DNA of 64,000 bases from Opitutia bacterium Tous-C4FEB. Lineage in GTDB: Bacteria > Verrucomicrobiota > Verrucomicrobiia > Opitutales > Opitutaceae. Position 1 is the stretch's first letter; every line of letters begins with the position of its first letter. This document shows positions 8,709 to 16,796 of this stretch, piece after piece. Below the pieces are notes generated by a model. The model was not told the origin of the DNA, ran no database searches, and saw only the letters and a program-made list of their open reading frames with translations. The position numbers and the translations under genes were made by a program. The stretch lies in contig NEVA01000017.1 in NCBI GenBank assembly GCA_002304445.1, forward strand, positions 1 to 64,000, in the 5' to 3' direction.

Positions 8709-9485
8709 TCACTTCACCGGCGAAAAATCCGTCGGCATCAAGAACACCGACTTCACGCCGTCCTTCACCGTGAGCGGACCGCCGGCGGCTTTCTCCGACG
8801 CGGCACGCGCCGCAATCCAGTCCGGATCGGCCCGGAACGCGGCAAACGATTTCGCCGCCGCCTCGCGGTCTTTGTGCGCGAGAAAATAAATGAGCGTCGA
8901 GCCCGCGCCTTTGTCGGCGTCGATCGGATGATAGTAGCCGAGATGCGTCATGCCGTGCTTGGCAAACAGCGCGATCGTGTGATCGCGGAAGCGCGCATCG
9001 ATCGCCGCGACCTTGCCCGGAGGCGTGGTGTAAGTGCGCATTTCAAAAACACGCGGCGGGCCGTCATAGTTGGCCACTTGGGGTGAATAAGGGACCTGCG
9101 TCAGAAATACCGACTCGATCTTGGCGACGATCTTTCCGTCCACCTCGCTGGCTTTGGCGACCGCTTTCCACGCCGGATCGGCGCCAAACGCCTTGAACGA
9201 TTCCTTCGCCGCCTCCCGGCTCCGGTGTTGCAGCAGATAGACGAGTTTCTCGCCGGCGCCGTCTTTCGCGTCCATCGGCACGGCGTAACCCAGATTGGTC
9301 ATGCCGTGTTTTTCAAACAGCTTGAGCGTGTGATCGCGGAACCGCGCGAGCACGTTGGCGTGTTTGCCGGGCATGGCGGTGTAGGTGCGAAGTTCGAAGA
9401 CCGGCGATTCCTGAGCGGACGACGAGGCGGCGCCCAAAAGCGCGAGACCGAGAAGCGAAACCAGACGGAGGGGACGGATGTTCAT
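8709..9485 (-). CDS. Secreted double NIPSNAP-domain protein
   Basis: A 258-residue protein from the ATG at 9485 (an upstream TTG at 9509 is less likely because the ATG gives a clean signal peptide, MNIRPLRL followed by a hydrophobic core and Ser-Ala-Gln). Two copies of the NIPSNAP fold follow: residues about 27-120 begin with VFELRTYT and residues about 133-228 begin with VFEMRTYT. Each copy contains RFRDHT and KHGMT...GY. NIPSNAP is a ferredoxin-like alpha/beta barrel fold of unclear enzymatic function, and duplicated secreted forms are frequent in Verrucomicrobia. It is transcribed alone on the minus strand, convergent with the SGNH hydrolase. Confidence 0.9.
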   Translation of the reverse strand: MNIRPLRLVSLLGLALLGAASSSAQESPVFELRTYTAMPGKHANVLARFRDHTLKLFEKHGMTNLGYAVPMDAKDGAGEKLVYLLQHRSREAAKESFKAFGADPAWKAVAKASEVDGKIVAKIESVFLTQVPYSPQVANYDGPPRVFEMRTYTTPPGKVAAIDARFRDHTIALFAKHGMTHLGYYHPIDADKGAGSTLIYFLAHKDREAAAKSFAAFRADPDWIAARAASEKAAGGPLTVKDGVKSVFLMPTDFSPVK

Positions 9486-9530
9486 GGGGAAAATAGAAAT
9501 GAAGGGCAAAAAAGCGGGTGCGTCCCGCGC

Positions 9531-9875
9531 TCAGCTCGACCAATAGCCGCCCTGATGTTTTTCCGCGCCGGCGCCGACGAGTTCGCCCTCGCTGGCCATA
9601 GCCTCTTCCGGCGGCAGTTCTTCCATCGGAGCAAAGCGCTCGGACGTGAAGCCGAGTTCCTGTTTCCCCTGGTGGAAAGGATCGGGCGGATTGGTGAGTT
9701 CGGAGAGCAGCAGCCCGACCGTGGCGGAGTCGCCGCCCTTCACGATTTTCTCCCGGCCGAGAAAGACCTCGCGGATCGTGTAGGTGTTTCCTTTCACCGG
9801 CAGCTGCTTGTAAAGCGCCCGGATAAACGCGGAAAACGTATCGTTGATGCAGACTACTTTCTGACCTTTGACCAT
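9531..9875 (-). CDS. Conserved hypothetical protein
   Basis: A 114-residue protein from the ATG at 9875 (the frame also has a TTG at 9887). The first 60 residues have a conserved feel: KGQKVVCINDTF, then QLPVKGNTYTIREVFLGRE, suggesting a small beta-barrel (SH3-like) module of the type found in phage and chromosomal hypothetical proteins. The last 40 residues are Glu/Pro-rich and probably disordered. No catalytic motif or signal peptide is visible. It lies 46 bp upstream of the NIPSNAP gene on the same strand, so the two could be co-transcribed. Function unknown. Confidence 0.7.
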   Translation of the reverse strand: MVKGQKVVCINDTFSAFIRALYKQLPVKGNTYTIREVFLGREKIVKGGDSATVGLLLSELTNPPDPFHQGKQELGFTSERFAPMEELPPEEAMASEGELVGAGAEKHQGGYWSS

Positions 9876-9889
9876 GGGAAAGCCCAAAA

Positions 9890-9910
9890 CCTGAAAGCGT
9901 GGGTTTCAGG
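9890..9910 (-). other. Leader hairpin before the hypothetical gene
   Basis: CCTGAAA (9890-9896) and TTTCAGG (9904-9910) form a seven-pair perfect stem. On the minus strand the hairpin is followed by four T residues and lies about 15 bp before the ATG at 9875. It might be a weak terminator for something upstream or a translational leader structure; nothing else supports either role. Confidence 0.3.
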
Positions 9911-10025
9911 ATGCAACCCGAAGCCTCGAAAAATCTGCGCGCACCCAAATTGCCCTTGCCGCGTCTTTGCCCGTGCGGTTCCGATAGCTCGCCCCGCAAC
10001 CCCCACCCGTCCTTTTTCTTAAATT

Positions 10026-10610
10026 ATGAACGCGGAAACTCCCGCCGCTCCCGCGGCCAAGTCCAAGAAAGTCGTCTCGGCCAATCCGGCTGATCGTTAC
10101 TCCAACGCCGGCCCTTCACCCGACCCATGGGCCCGATGCGCCCTCATCGAATACGGCGGCGACCGTAGCTACGCGTGGACCGTCCGCGAACGCGTGATTC
10201 ACACCCCGGCCGCGGAGACTGGCCGCACCGAGCAGCAACTCCTGAAATCCCTCGCGACTCCCGGCCGCACGGAAGCGGGCCTCGCTTTCATCTGCCAGAT
10301 GCTCGCCATGGTCGGCTCGGCCAAGAGCGTGCCCGCTCTCGCCCCGCTCCTCCAAGACGCCAAGACCACCGAAGCCGCCCGCTACGCACTGCAACACATC
10401 ACCGGCCCCGAGGCCGACGCCGCGTTTCTCGCCGCCCTCGGCACCCTCACCGGCAACGCCAAAGCCGGTCTCATCGGTAGCATCGGCGTGCGCGGCGACA
10501 CCGCCGCCAAATCCGCCCTCACCGCCATCAAGGACGCCGCCACCGAGCCCGCCATCGTGCGTGAAGCCGCCACCCGCGCCCTCGCCCGCATCGCCACCTT
10601 CAAAGTCTAA
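10026..10610 (+). CDS. HEAT-repeat-like protein
   Basis: A 194-residue protein with no signal peptide. A Lys/Ala-rich N-terminus is followed by a short conserved block with WARCALIEYGGDRSYAW. From about residue 75 to the end come paired amphipathic helices rich in Ala and Leu (AGLAFICQMLAMVGSAKSVP, EAARYALQHI, AKSALTAIK, VREAATRALARI), the pattern of HEAT/armadillo scaffolds. The gene ends only 6 bp before the start of a Tat-exported oxidoreductase, so the two are almost certainly one transcript. Similar HEAT proteins next to Gfo/Idh genes are common in this phylum. Its partner is unknown, and it would remain cytoplasmic unless co-exported. Confidence 0.8.
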   Translation: MNAETPAAPAAKSKKVVSANPADRYSNAGPSPDPWARCALIEYGGDRSYAWTVRERVIHTPAAETGRTEQQLLKSLATPGRTEAGLAFICQMLAMVGSAKSVPALAPLLQDAKTTEAARYALQHITGPEADAAFLAALGTLTGNAKAGLIGSIGVRGDTAAKSALTAIKDAATEPAIVREAATRALARIATFKV

Positions 10611-10616
10611 ACCGCC

Positions 10617-11915
10617 ATGAATTCCTCGCCACTCAGCCGCCGCGATTTCCTCCGCCACTCGGCCCTCGCCACCGCCGTCGCCGCCGCCCCGCTCATTTTG
10701 CCCTCGGGTCTCCGCGGGCAAAACGCCCCGAGCAAGAAGATCACCGTCGGCATCATCGGCTGCGGCAACATCGCCGACGGCCACTACGGCCCGCTCCTCG
10801 GTTCACCCGAGTCGCTCAAGGTCCTCGCCGTCTGCGACGTGGACCGCGACCGCGTCAACGCCGCCGCCGTCCGCGTCAACACCGCCTACGAGAACACCGA
10901 TTGCAAAACCTACGGCGACTTCCGCGAACTCAACCGCCGCCCCGATATCGACGCCGTCTTCATCTGCACGCCCGACCACTGGCACGCGTTGATCGCCATC
11001 GACGCGATGCGCAACGGCAAGGATGTCTACATCGAGAAACCGCTGACCCTCACCATCGCCGAGGGCCGCGCCGTCGTCGAGGCCGCCCGCAAATACGGCC
11101 GCGTGGCCCAACACGGCACCCAACACCGCTCGATGAAACGTTTCCACGACGTCGCCGAATTCGTGCGCAACAACGGTCTCGGCAAACTCGACCGCATCGA
11201 CTGCTGGATTCCACCAAACAACCGCTTCTGCGACGCCACCTGGAAACCCGAGGCCGTGCCGGCCAACCTCGATTGGGATCTCTGGCTCGGGCCCGCCCCG
11301 TGGCGGCCCTACTCGTCCATCGGTTGCCACTACAATTTCCGCTTCATCGCCGAGAGCGCCTACGGTCAGGTGACCAACTGGGGCGCCCACTACCTCGACA
11401 TCGGCCAATGGGCGCTCGGCATGGATGACAGCGGCCCCGTCTCCGTCGAAGGCAAGGGCGAGTTCCCCAGCAGCGGCCTTTTTACCAACGCGACCAACGT
11501 CAACTTCACCGTCCGCTACGCCAACGGGGTGCCCATGCACTGCCGCACCCGCTACGAAGGCGGCGGCACCGTGCGCTTCGTCGGCGAGCGCGGCTGGCTC
11601 GACATCGCGCGCGACAAGATGAGCGCCTCCGATCCCAATCTGCTCCGCGAGATGCAGGCCCCCAACAAGCCCATCCAGCTCGAGCTCAGCAAAAATCATC
11701 AGGACAATTTCTTCGACTGCGTGCGCTCCCGCGCCCGCCCCATCGCCGACGTCGAACTCGGCCATCGCACGACGACCGTCTGCAACCTCGGCCAGATCGC
11801 GATGGTTCTCGGCCGCAAGTTGCAATGGGACGCGGCCAAAGAAGAGTTCGTGGGCGACGACGCGGCCAACCGCCTCCGCACCCGCGCCATGCGCTCGCCT
11901 TGGTCGTTGGCCTGA
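10617..11915 (+). CDS. Gfo/Idh/MocA family oxidoreductase, Tat-exported
   Basis: A 432-residue member. The twin-arginine signal is SRRDFLR at residues 7-13 followed by an Ala-rich core. The Rossmann motif GIIGCGNIA begins near residue 46. PDHWHA lies near 120 and the EKPLTLT signature near 140, as in the protein at 3061-4413. In the C-terminal domain NWGAHYLDIGQWAL matches the His/Asp active-site strand of the subgroup. It is the second gene of a tight operon with the HEAT-repeat protein. Expected to act in the periplasm on an unidentified sugar or glycoside with tightly bound NAD(P). Confidence 0.93.
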   Translation: MNSSPLSRRDFLRHSALATAVAAAPLILPSGLRGQNAPSKKITVGIIGCGNIADGHYGPLLGSPESLKVLAVCDVDRDRVNAAAVRVNTAYENTDCKTYGDFRELNRRPDIDAVFICTPDHWHALIAIDAMRNGKDVYIEKPLTLTIAEGRAVVEAARKYGRVAQHGTQHRSMKRFHDVAEFVRNNGLGKLDRIDCWIPPNNRFCDATWKPEAVPANLDWDLWLGPAPWRPYSSIGCHYNFRFIAESAYGQVTNWGAHYLDIGQWALGMDDSGPVSVEGKGEFPSSGLFTNATNVNFTVRYANGVPMHCRTRYEGGGTVRFVGERGWLDIARDKMSASDPNLLREMQAPNKPIQLELSKNHQDNFFDCVRSRARPIADVELGHRTTTVCNLGQIAMVLGRKLQWDAAKEEFVGDDAANRLRTRAMRSPWSLA

Positions 11916-11942
11916 TCTGAGCGGGCTCGGCCACAGTTCTTC

Positions 11943-11970
11943 GTGTAGGAGCGAGCTTGCTCGCGATGCT
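11943..11970. repeat. REP-like hairpin, copy 1
   Basis: GTAGGAGCGAGCTTGCTCGC core with perfect arms GCGAGC (11951-11956) and GCTCGC (11959-11964). A near copy lies at 52064-52090. The same short palindrome is well known as a REP unit in Pseudomonas, so its presence in this background is notable. Confidence 0.65.
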
Positions 11971-12275
11971 CGTGGTTGAGGTCCGCGCAACGGTTTTGCG
12001 CGGACCGGCCAAAACATCCGATCCTGCCCACGCAAGCCGCGCCCTGCTCCCGCTATGGTCCGCCGGAAACCGTGCGCCGCGTGGACCGGCTCATACCCGC
12101 GCCCGAGGCCGCGAGGTGCTGATCCGCTTCGGGGCCGCGCGGTCTTTTTCGGTGACCGCGCCCTGCCTCGGCGGCTCAACTGCGCCGCACACCGCTTCGA
12201 CAACCGCAGACAAGAATTTACCCACGACCGTGCCCGCTGCGGCGTCATCATAAAAACGGCCTCTCTTTCAGACAT

Positions 12276-12300
12276 GTTTGTCATCTATTAGATGACAAAC
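12276..12300. promoter_or_regulatory. Perfect 25-bp palindrome: operator-like site or terminator
   Basis: Arms GTTTGTCATCT (12276-12286) and AGATGACAAAC (12290-12300) are perfect complements around ATT. TTGTCAT...ATGACAA is the style of site bound by GntR/FadR-type repressors. However, it lies between the 3' ends of two convergent genes with no promoter-proximal gene, so an orphan operator or a convergent terminator (four T residues follow on the plus strand) are both possible. Confidence 0.5.
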
Positions 12301-12354
12301 TTTTCCGGCCGTCGGTTTAGCCCGGGTCGCGAAATGAGAGGAGCGAACCGTCGT

Positions 12355-12828
12355 CTATTCGATCCGTCTCTCGTCGAAATCCATCAGATCGGCGACGCTG
12401 ATGATCTGCTCGGTGCGGTCGGCGCAGCCCATGTTGGTGAGCGCGGTTTTCAAGAAATCGCGACCGGCTGCCGTCATGCCTTTTTGCACGTAGTCCCGGT
12501 TCCACTTGGCGACCCGCATTTCCGCCGGGAACAACGCGAGCAACCGCCGATCGCGCTCCGAATCGCCGAGCCCGGCCGACATGCACTCATGGACGATTGC
12601 TTCCACCGCCGCCGGGTCGATCCCGAGGTGCAGGCAGAGAAATTTATCCATGCCTCGCTTGTAATTCTTCGCGTAGCTCGCGGGCAGCGCACCGTGGGTT
12701 TTCACGTAACGACACTTGGCCAGAAATCGCGGCAGGTGCAGCAACCCCGTCGCCGCGTGGGGCACGTAAGGCGAGGGCAACTCGGTCAACACTTCCCCCG
12801 AGGATCCGGGAATCGGTTTGGACAACAT
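12355..12828 (-). CDS. DUF5069 domain protein
   Basis: A 157-residue protein starting at the ATG at 12828; the open frame continues upstream but without conserved sequence. Conserved blocks are LPRFLAKCR near residue 30, YAKNYKRGMDKFLCLHLGID near 50-70 and WNRDYVQKGM near 115, matching the DUF5069 family, which is found in Verrucomicrobia and Planctomycetes. No signal peptide or catalytic motif is apparent. The reaction is unknown. The gene is transcribed alone, convergent with the oxidoreductase operon, with a consensus -10 box about 100 bp upstream. Confidence 0.75.
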   Translation of the reverse strand: MLSKPIPGSSGEVLTELPSPYVPHAATGLLHLPRFLAKCRYVKTHGALPASYAKNYKRGMDKFLCLHLGIDPAAVEAIVHECMSAGLGDSERDRRLLALFPAEMRVAKWNRDYVQKGMTAAGRDFLKTALTNMGCADRTEQIISVADLMDFDERRIE

Positions 12829-12924
12829 ATCCCCAACAAACCCACTCCCGCGCTCTGCGCCAGCCCGCATTGCGCGCATCGCATGCGCGATTTCCCCAAA
12901 GAACCTCCGATCTGTTTTTAAGAT

Positions 12925-12930
12925 ATTATA
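12925..12930 (-). promoter_or_regulatory. Candidate -10 box for the DUF5069 gene
   Basis: On the minus strand the sequence reads TATAAT exactly, in a locally AT-rich patch (12915-12935) within very GC-rich DNA, about 97 bp upstream of the ATG at 12828. The -35 region at the right spacing is a poor match, so this is tentative. Confidence 0.35.
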
Positions 12931-12954
12931 TTGGCCGAAACGATGCAGTGGGAG

Positions 12955-13104
12955 AACCGCGAATGAACACGCATGAACGCAAATTCCAGAGGAAGGCGGA
13001 CGGAAAGCTCCTCTGGAATTTTGGTTCATAGTTTGGTGAGACATTAAGTTTGGGGGGCGGCAGTCGCGGATTTGATTCGCGGCCATTGGCGTTCATTCGC
13101 GGTT
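12955..13104. repeat. Palindromic intergenic element with 14-bp perfect terminal inverted repeats
   Basis: The ends AACCGCGAATGAAC (12955-12968) and GTTCATTCGCGGTT (13091-13104) are perfect complements. Inside, AAATTCCAGAGGA (12981-12993) pairs perfectly with 13009-13021 across a 15-base loop. The whole unit could fold into a long branched hairpin. The end motif CGCGAAT is shared with the element at 62406-62487, suggesting a dispersed MITE-like or REP-like family. It has no coding capacity. Confidence 0.7.
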
Positions 13105-13215
13105 CAATCGCATAGATTCGGCTGGAGCATTCGGCCCGTTGCGACCCGCCGCCCGTGCCCCGCGCCGCAACGGGCTTGCGGCTTTGCGCGGCGTGGCCTG
13201 ACATCGCACTTCACC

Positions 13216-13695
13216 ATGGACAAAGCCGCGCTGCGTCAGGCCATCCTCTCCCTGCTCGAAGCCGAGCTCGCCACGCTCACCGCCGCCGCGCACGACGCCC
13301 ACGCCGAGGCCACCGACGAGGAAAATCGCTCCGAGGATAAATACGATATGCGTAGCCAGTCGGCCGCCTATCTCGCCGCCGGCCAAGCCAAGCTCGCGAC
13401 GGAGCTCGGAGCCGCGATCGGAGCCTACCAAACGCTCGCGCTGCCCGCGTTTGGCCCCCGCGACGCCATCGCGACGGGCGCACTCGTGACTCTCGAAGTC
13501 GGCGGCGAACCGGCCGTTTATTTTCTCGGCCCGCACCGCGGCGGTCTCGAAGTTGTGATCGGTGGACAAACCGTCGTAGTCGTGACCGTCGCCTCGCCGC
13601 TCGGTCGCCAACTCGTCGGCCGCCACCTCGGCGAGAGTGTGATGCTACCCGGCCGCACCGGCCCGGCACTCCAAAAAATCAGCGCCGTCGCCTAA
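13216..13695 (+). CDS. GreA/GreB-like C-terminal domain protein
   Basis: A 159-residue protein from the ATG at 13216 (the frame is open upstream, but the translated sequence there is unconserved). The first 55 residues form a helical pair containing EENRSEDKYDMRSQSAAYLA, with acidic residues near a helix tip, as in Gre-factor coiled coils though shorter. The C-terminal part (VTLEVGGEPAVYFLGPHRGG, then SPLGRQLVGRHLGESV) has the SPLGRALLG-type signature of the GreA/GreB FKBP-like domain. It probably binds RNA polymerase or is a Gre-like regulator rather than canonical GreA. The short coiled coil makes transcript cleavage activity uncertain. Confidence 0.75.
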   Translation: MDKAALRQAILSLLEAELATLTAAAHDAHAEATDEENRSEDKYDMRSQSAAYLAAGQAKLATELGAAIGAYQTLALPAFGPRDAIATGALVTLEVGGEPAVYFLGPHRGGLEVVIGGQTVVVVTVASPLGRQLVGRHLGESVMLPGRTGPALQKISAVA

Positions 13696-13933
13696 ACCCT
13701 TTAGGCTGATCGGGGCACGAGGCTCCCCCGGTTACCACTCACGTCCGCCGGCTCACTTCGCCGCCGGGCTTAGCCCGTACGGCCGCCACGTTGTCTCTCA
13801 GCTGAGTGGGGGTTGTCCGAATCGCGCCCCACGGAACTGATCTCGCGGGCAAGCCGGCGGGGGCATTTTCGTCGCGCGAAAAAATTTGCCGACGAGTTTG
13901 GCGTTTCGCCCAAACCGCCACACGCTTCGCTCC

Positions 13934-14716
13934 ATGTCGTCCAGCGAAAATCCAACCGCGTCCCCCTCCGTTCCTCCCGTCATTCTCATCGCCGGCGTCA
14001 CCGGCGGCATCGGCTCCGCCCTCGCCCGCCGCCTCACCGCCGCCGGTGCCAACGTCGCCGGCTACGCCCGCAACGCCGATAAACTCGCCGCCCTGCACGC
14101 CGAGCTCCCCGCGCTGCTCCCCCTCACGGCCGATGCCACCCAACCCGCCGAGCTCGAAGCCGCGGTTGCCGCCACCGTCGCCCACTACGGCCGGCTCGAC
14201 GGCTACGTCCACGCCGTCGGCTCGATTGTGATCAAGGCCGCCCACCAAACCCGCCCCGAGGAATGGCTGCGCGTGCTCGACCTCAACCTCAACTCCGCCT
14301 TCTACGGCCTCCGCGCCGCCCTCGGACCGATGCAGTCGCAGAGCGCCGGCAGCATCGTCTTCATCAGCTCCGTCGCCGCCCAAGCCGGCCTGCCCGCCCA
14401 CGAAGCCATCGCCGCCGCCAAGGCCGGGGTCGATGGCCTCGTGCGCTCCGCCGCCGCCAGTTACGCGCCGCGCAACATCCGGGTGAACTCCGTCGCGCCC
14501 GGCCTCGTCGACACCCCGCTCGCCGCTCCGCTCCTTGCCAGCGAAGCCGCCCGCGCCTTCTCCGAAAAGATGCACCCCCTCGGTCGCATCGGCCGTCCCG
14601 ATCAGGTCGCAAGTCTCATCGCCTGGCTGCTCTCGCCCGACGCCGATTGGGTCACCGGCCAGACTTACTCGATCGACGGCGGCCTCGCCCACCTCCGCCC
14701 CCGGCCCAAGGTTTAA
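13934..14716 (+). CDS. SDR-family oxidoreductase lacking the catalytic tyrosine
   Basis: A 260-residue Rossmann protein from the ATG at 13934. The cofactor motif GVTGGIG lies at residues 21-27. The NAG-equivalent is replaced by AVGS, and the Ser strand [10 protein letters not shown] is present. The usual YxxxK is IAAAK within [10 protein letters not shown], so the catalytic Tyr is Ile while the Lys is kept. The [13 protein letters not shown] segment and the C-terminal GQTYSIDGG are standard. I recall [10 protein letters not shown]-type SDRs as a recurring subgroup, so this looks like a conserved deviation rather than decay, but the reaction is unclear. It lies 82 bp before the inositol oxygenase gene and is possibly co-transcribed. 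Confidence 0.88.
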   Translation: MSSSENPTASPSVPPVILIAGVTGGIGSALARRLTAAGANVAGYARNADKLAALHAELPALLPLTADATQPAELEAAVAATVAHYGRLDGYVHAVGSIVIKAAHQTRPEEWLRVLDLNLNSAFYGLRAALGPMQSQSAGSIVFISSVAAQAGLPAHEAIAAAKAGVDGLVRSAAASYAPRNIRVNSVAPGLVDTPLAAPLLASEAARAFSEKMHPLGRIGRPDQVASLIAWLLSPDADWVTGQTYSIDGGLAHLRPRPKV

Positions 14717-14798
14717 TCCCGAACTCGCCAATCCGCCTTCCGCCATCGAAAATCGGGAATCGAAAATTGTAAGTCGAAACCCTTGGTTTGAAATCCCC

Positions 14799-15716
14799 AT
14801 GATCACCCCTTCCGACCCCGCCCCCGCCAGCGATCAACCTCTCGCGAGCCTCGACGAGTGGGAAGATTTCCTGAAGGACAAGTACCCCGAGCCCGCCCCG
14901 GCCCCCGCCCGCGGCACGCCCAGCGTTGGCACCGATCCCGACAAAAAGAAGGAAGATTTCCGCGTCTACGAAGCCGACGCCCGGCCCTCGGTCCGCGAAT
15001 TCTACCGGCTCAACCACACACACCAGACCCACGAGTTTGCCCTCGCCAAACGCCAAGAATTCCTCGGCCGCACCCGCCTCACCATGGGCATCTGGGAAGC
15101 CATGGAATATTTGAACCAGCTCGTCGACGACTCCGATCCCGACACCGATCTTTCCCAGCTCCAGCACCTCCTCCAAACCGCCGAGGCCATGCGCCGCGAC
15201 GGCCAACCCCGCTGGATGATCCTCACCGGCCTCATCCACGACCTCGGCAAAATCCTCTGCCTCTGGGGCGAACCGCAATGGGCCGTCGTCGGCGACACCT
15301 TTGCCACCGGCTGCGCGTTCTCGGACAAAAACGTTTTCCCGCAATTCTTCGCCGCCAACCCCGACAGCCAAGTCGCCCGCTTCCAGACGCCCAACGGCAT
15401 CTACGAGCCCGGCTGCGGTCTGGACAACGTCGTCCTCTCCTGGGGCCACGACGAATACATCTATCACGTCGCGAAAGACTATCTCCCGCCCGAGGGCCTC
15501 GCGATGCTCCGCTACCACAGCTTTTACCCGTGGCACCGCGAAGGCGCGTATGACCAATTCTGCACGCCCGCCGACCGCGCGCTCATGCCGTGGGTGCTGA
15601 AATTCAACACCTACGACCTCTACACCAAGAGCCACGAAGCCCCCGACGTCGCGAAGTTGAAACCGTATTACGAAGAACTCATCCGCGAGTTCTTCCCCGA
15701 AAAAGTCCCCTGGTAA
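14799..15716 (+). CDS. Inositol oxygenase (myo-inositol to D-glucuronate)
   Basis: A 305-residue protein from the ATG at 14799; a longer frame exists, but conservation starts after about residue 50. It matches the MIOX family: NHTHQTHEF near 72-80, WEAMEYLNQLVDDSDPDTDL near 99-118, HLLQTAEAMR near 123, LTGLIHDLGK near 142-151, EPQWAVVGDTF near 158-168. The six di-iron ligands of the mammalian enzyme have apparent counterparts at His123, His147, Asp148, His217, His240 and Asp273. The enzyme splits the inositol ring with O2 to give glucuronate. Bacterial copies are sporadic. No classical inositol dehydrogenase operon is present here, but exported Gfo/Idh proteins and an aldolase lie nearby. Confidence 0.93.
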   Translation: MITPSDPAPASDQPLASLDEWEDFLKDKYPEPAPAPARGTPSVGTDPDKKKEDFRVYEADARPSVREFYRLNHTHQTHEFALAKRQEFLGRTRLTMGIWEAMEYLNQLVDDSDPDTDLSQLQHLLQTAEAMRRDGQPRWMILTGLIHDLGKILCLWGEPQWAVVGDTFATGCAFSDKNVFPQFFAANPDSQVARFQTPNGIYEPGCGLDNVVLSWGHDEYIYHVAKDYLPPEGLAMLRYHSFYPWHREGAYDQFCTPADRALMPWVLKFNTYDLYTKSHEAPDVAKLKPYYEELIREFFPEKVPW

Positions 15717-15720
15717 AAAA

Positions 15721-15786
15721 GTAGGGCTGGGTCTCCGACCCGCCCTCGGCCCTCGGATCGCCAAAGTGGCACGGGCCTCTGGCCCG
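15721..15786. repeat. Two tandem intergenic hairpins at a convergent junction
   Basis: The first hairpin (15721-15750) is the GTAGGGC-GGGTC-loop-GACCCGCCC unit, also present at 41995-42020 and 58978-59002. The second (15772-15786) is a perfect CGGGCC/GGCCCG stem with a TCT loop. Both lie directly after the inositol oxygenase stop and before the 3' end of the minus-strand aldolase, where they could act as bidirectional terminators. Confidence 0.65.
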
Positions 15787-15963
15787 CGGGTTTTCGTTGG
15801 GAGTCAACCGCCCCCATCTCGCTCCCCTTGTCGGGCCGCCGCTCGTCGGCGCACTTTCCGCCTACGCTCCGACTGTTACCCATCACCCCGGACAGAGTGC
15901 CACCTATCTCTCCGAATCATACCCGGCGGCCACCTTTTGGTTAAGCCGCATAGGGGCCGAAGG

Positions 15964-16785
15964 TCAGGCGTAAGGCGAACGCACCGGCGGGCGGACATCG
16001 GCCGGCAATTCCGCGATGAGCCCGCGGACGAGGTCGAGGCGTTGTTTGACGTAGCCGGTGAGGGCGATGACATCGGCGCCGATGTTGATCACGCGGTAGC
16101 CTTCCTCGACCAAGGTCGCGAGCGGGGCGATGAGGCCGGCGGTCATGGCGAACTTGCCGTGTTGGCGGGTGGCGGCGGCGACGCGCTTGCGGGCCGCGAC
16201 GACCTCCGGCGCGTCGAGCTGGCCCGCCTTGCCGATGCGGTGACTGAAGTCACCTGGGCCGAAGAGGATGCCATCGAAGCCCGGCAGCGAACAGATTTCC
16301 TCGACGTTCTCCAGGGCCTCGGGCGACTCGATCTGCAGGATGACGATGCGCTCGGTGTTGGAATGCTGGATGTATTCTGCCATCGGCAGGAGGCAGAACT
16401 CGCCGTCGATATTTCCACCGTCGAGGGCGCGCTTGCCGATGGGGTGAAAACGCACCCAGTCGATGATCTGGCGGGCCTCGGCGCGGCTGGCGACGTGCGG
16501 GACGATGATGCCGGTGGCCCCGGCCTCGAGGGGGCGGATGTAATCGCTGTAGCTGCCGCGCCCGACGCGGACCAGCGTGTCGATGTTGTGGACGCGGGCG
16601 GCGCGGATCTGGTTTTCCAGGCCGATCCAATCATTGGGCACGTGCTCGGTGCACAGCCAGACGGCATCGACGCCGCAGAAACCGGCGATCTCGATGACGC
16701 GGGGCTCGGAGAGATTTACTTTGAGGACATTCGGGAGCTGTTGCTCGCGAAGAAGTTTCAGGATTCGGCTGGGACGTGCGCTCAT
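15964..16785 (-). CDS. HpcH/HpaI-family aldolase
   Basis: A 273-residue class II pyruvate-type aldolase. The N-terminus carries FCGVDAVWLCTEHVPND near 36-52, where the EH pair corresponds to the family base region. VRVGRGSYSDYIRPLEAGATGIIVPHVA near 72-100 follows the Arg and phosphate/pyruvate-binding segment. IESPEALENVEEI and GFDGILFGPGDFSHRIG near 150-185 contain the metal-ligand Glu and Asp. Such enzymes cleave 2-keto-3-deoxy sugar acids into pyruvate or tartronate semialdehyde plus an aldehyde. It is the last gene of a minus-strand catabolic cluster whose middle genes are truncated (16797-17084 and 19463-19759). Only 11 bp separate it from the fused ORF upstream. Confidence 0.9.
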   Translation of the reverse strand: MSARPSRILKLLREQQLPNVLKVNLSEPRVIEIAGFCGVDAVWLCTEHVPNDWIGLENQIRAARVHNIDTLVRVGRGSYSDYIRPLEAGATGIIVPHVASRAEARQIIDWVRFHPIGKRALDGGNIDGEFCLLPMAEYIQHSNTERIVILQIESPEALENVEEICSLPGFDGILFGPGDFSHRIGKAGQLDAPEVVAARKRVAAATRQHGKFAMTAGLIAPLATLVEEGYRVINIGADVIALTGYVKQRLDLVRGLIAELPADVRPPVRSPYA

Positions 16786-16796
16786 GATAATTGGGT

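Larger units (their letters stand above)
11916..12354. other. Intergenic region of 439 bp between convergent genes
   Basis: No credible gene. Short open frames here are arginine-rich shadows. The region holds one REP-like hairpin (11943-11970) and one perfect AT-rich palindrome (12276-12300), both listed separately. Confidence 0.6.
12829..13215. other. Intergenic region of 387 bp
   Basis: Lies between the divergent DUF5069 and GreA-like genes. It contains a -10-like box (12925-12930) and a 150-bp palindromic element (12955-13104), and no gene I can support. Confidence 0.6.

Noticed and set aside
10803-12284. 493-codon minus-strand frame opposite the third oxidoreductase
   Set aside because: Repetitive Ala/Val/Gly/Asp composition and no motif; runs through intergenic DNA.
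12955-13104. CRISPR array considered for the repeated CGCGAAT words
   Set aside because: The repeats are inverted, irregular in spacing and too few; no cas genes are present.
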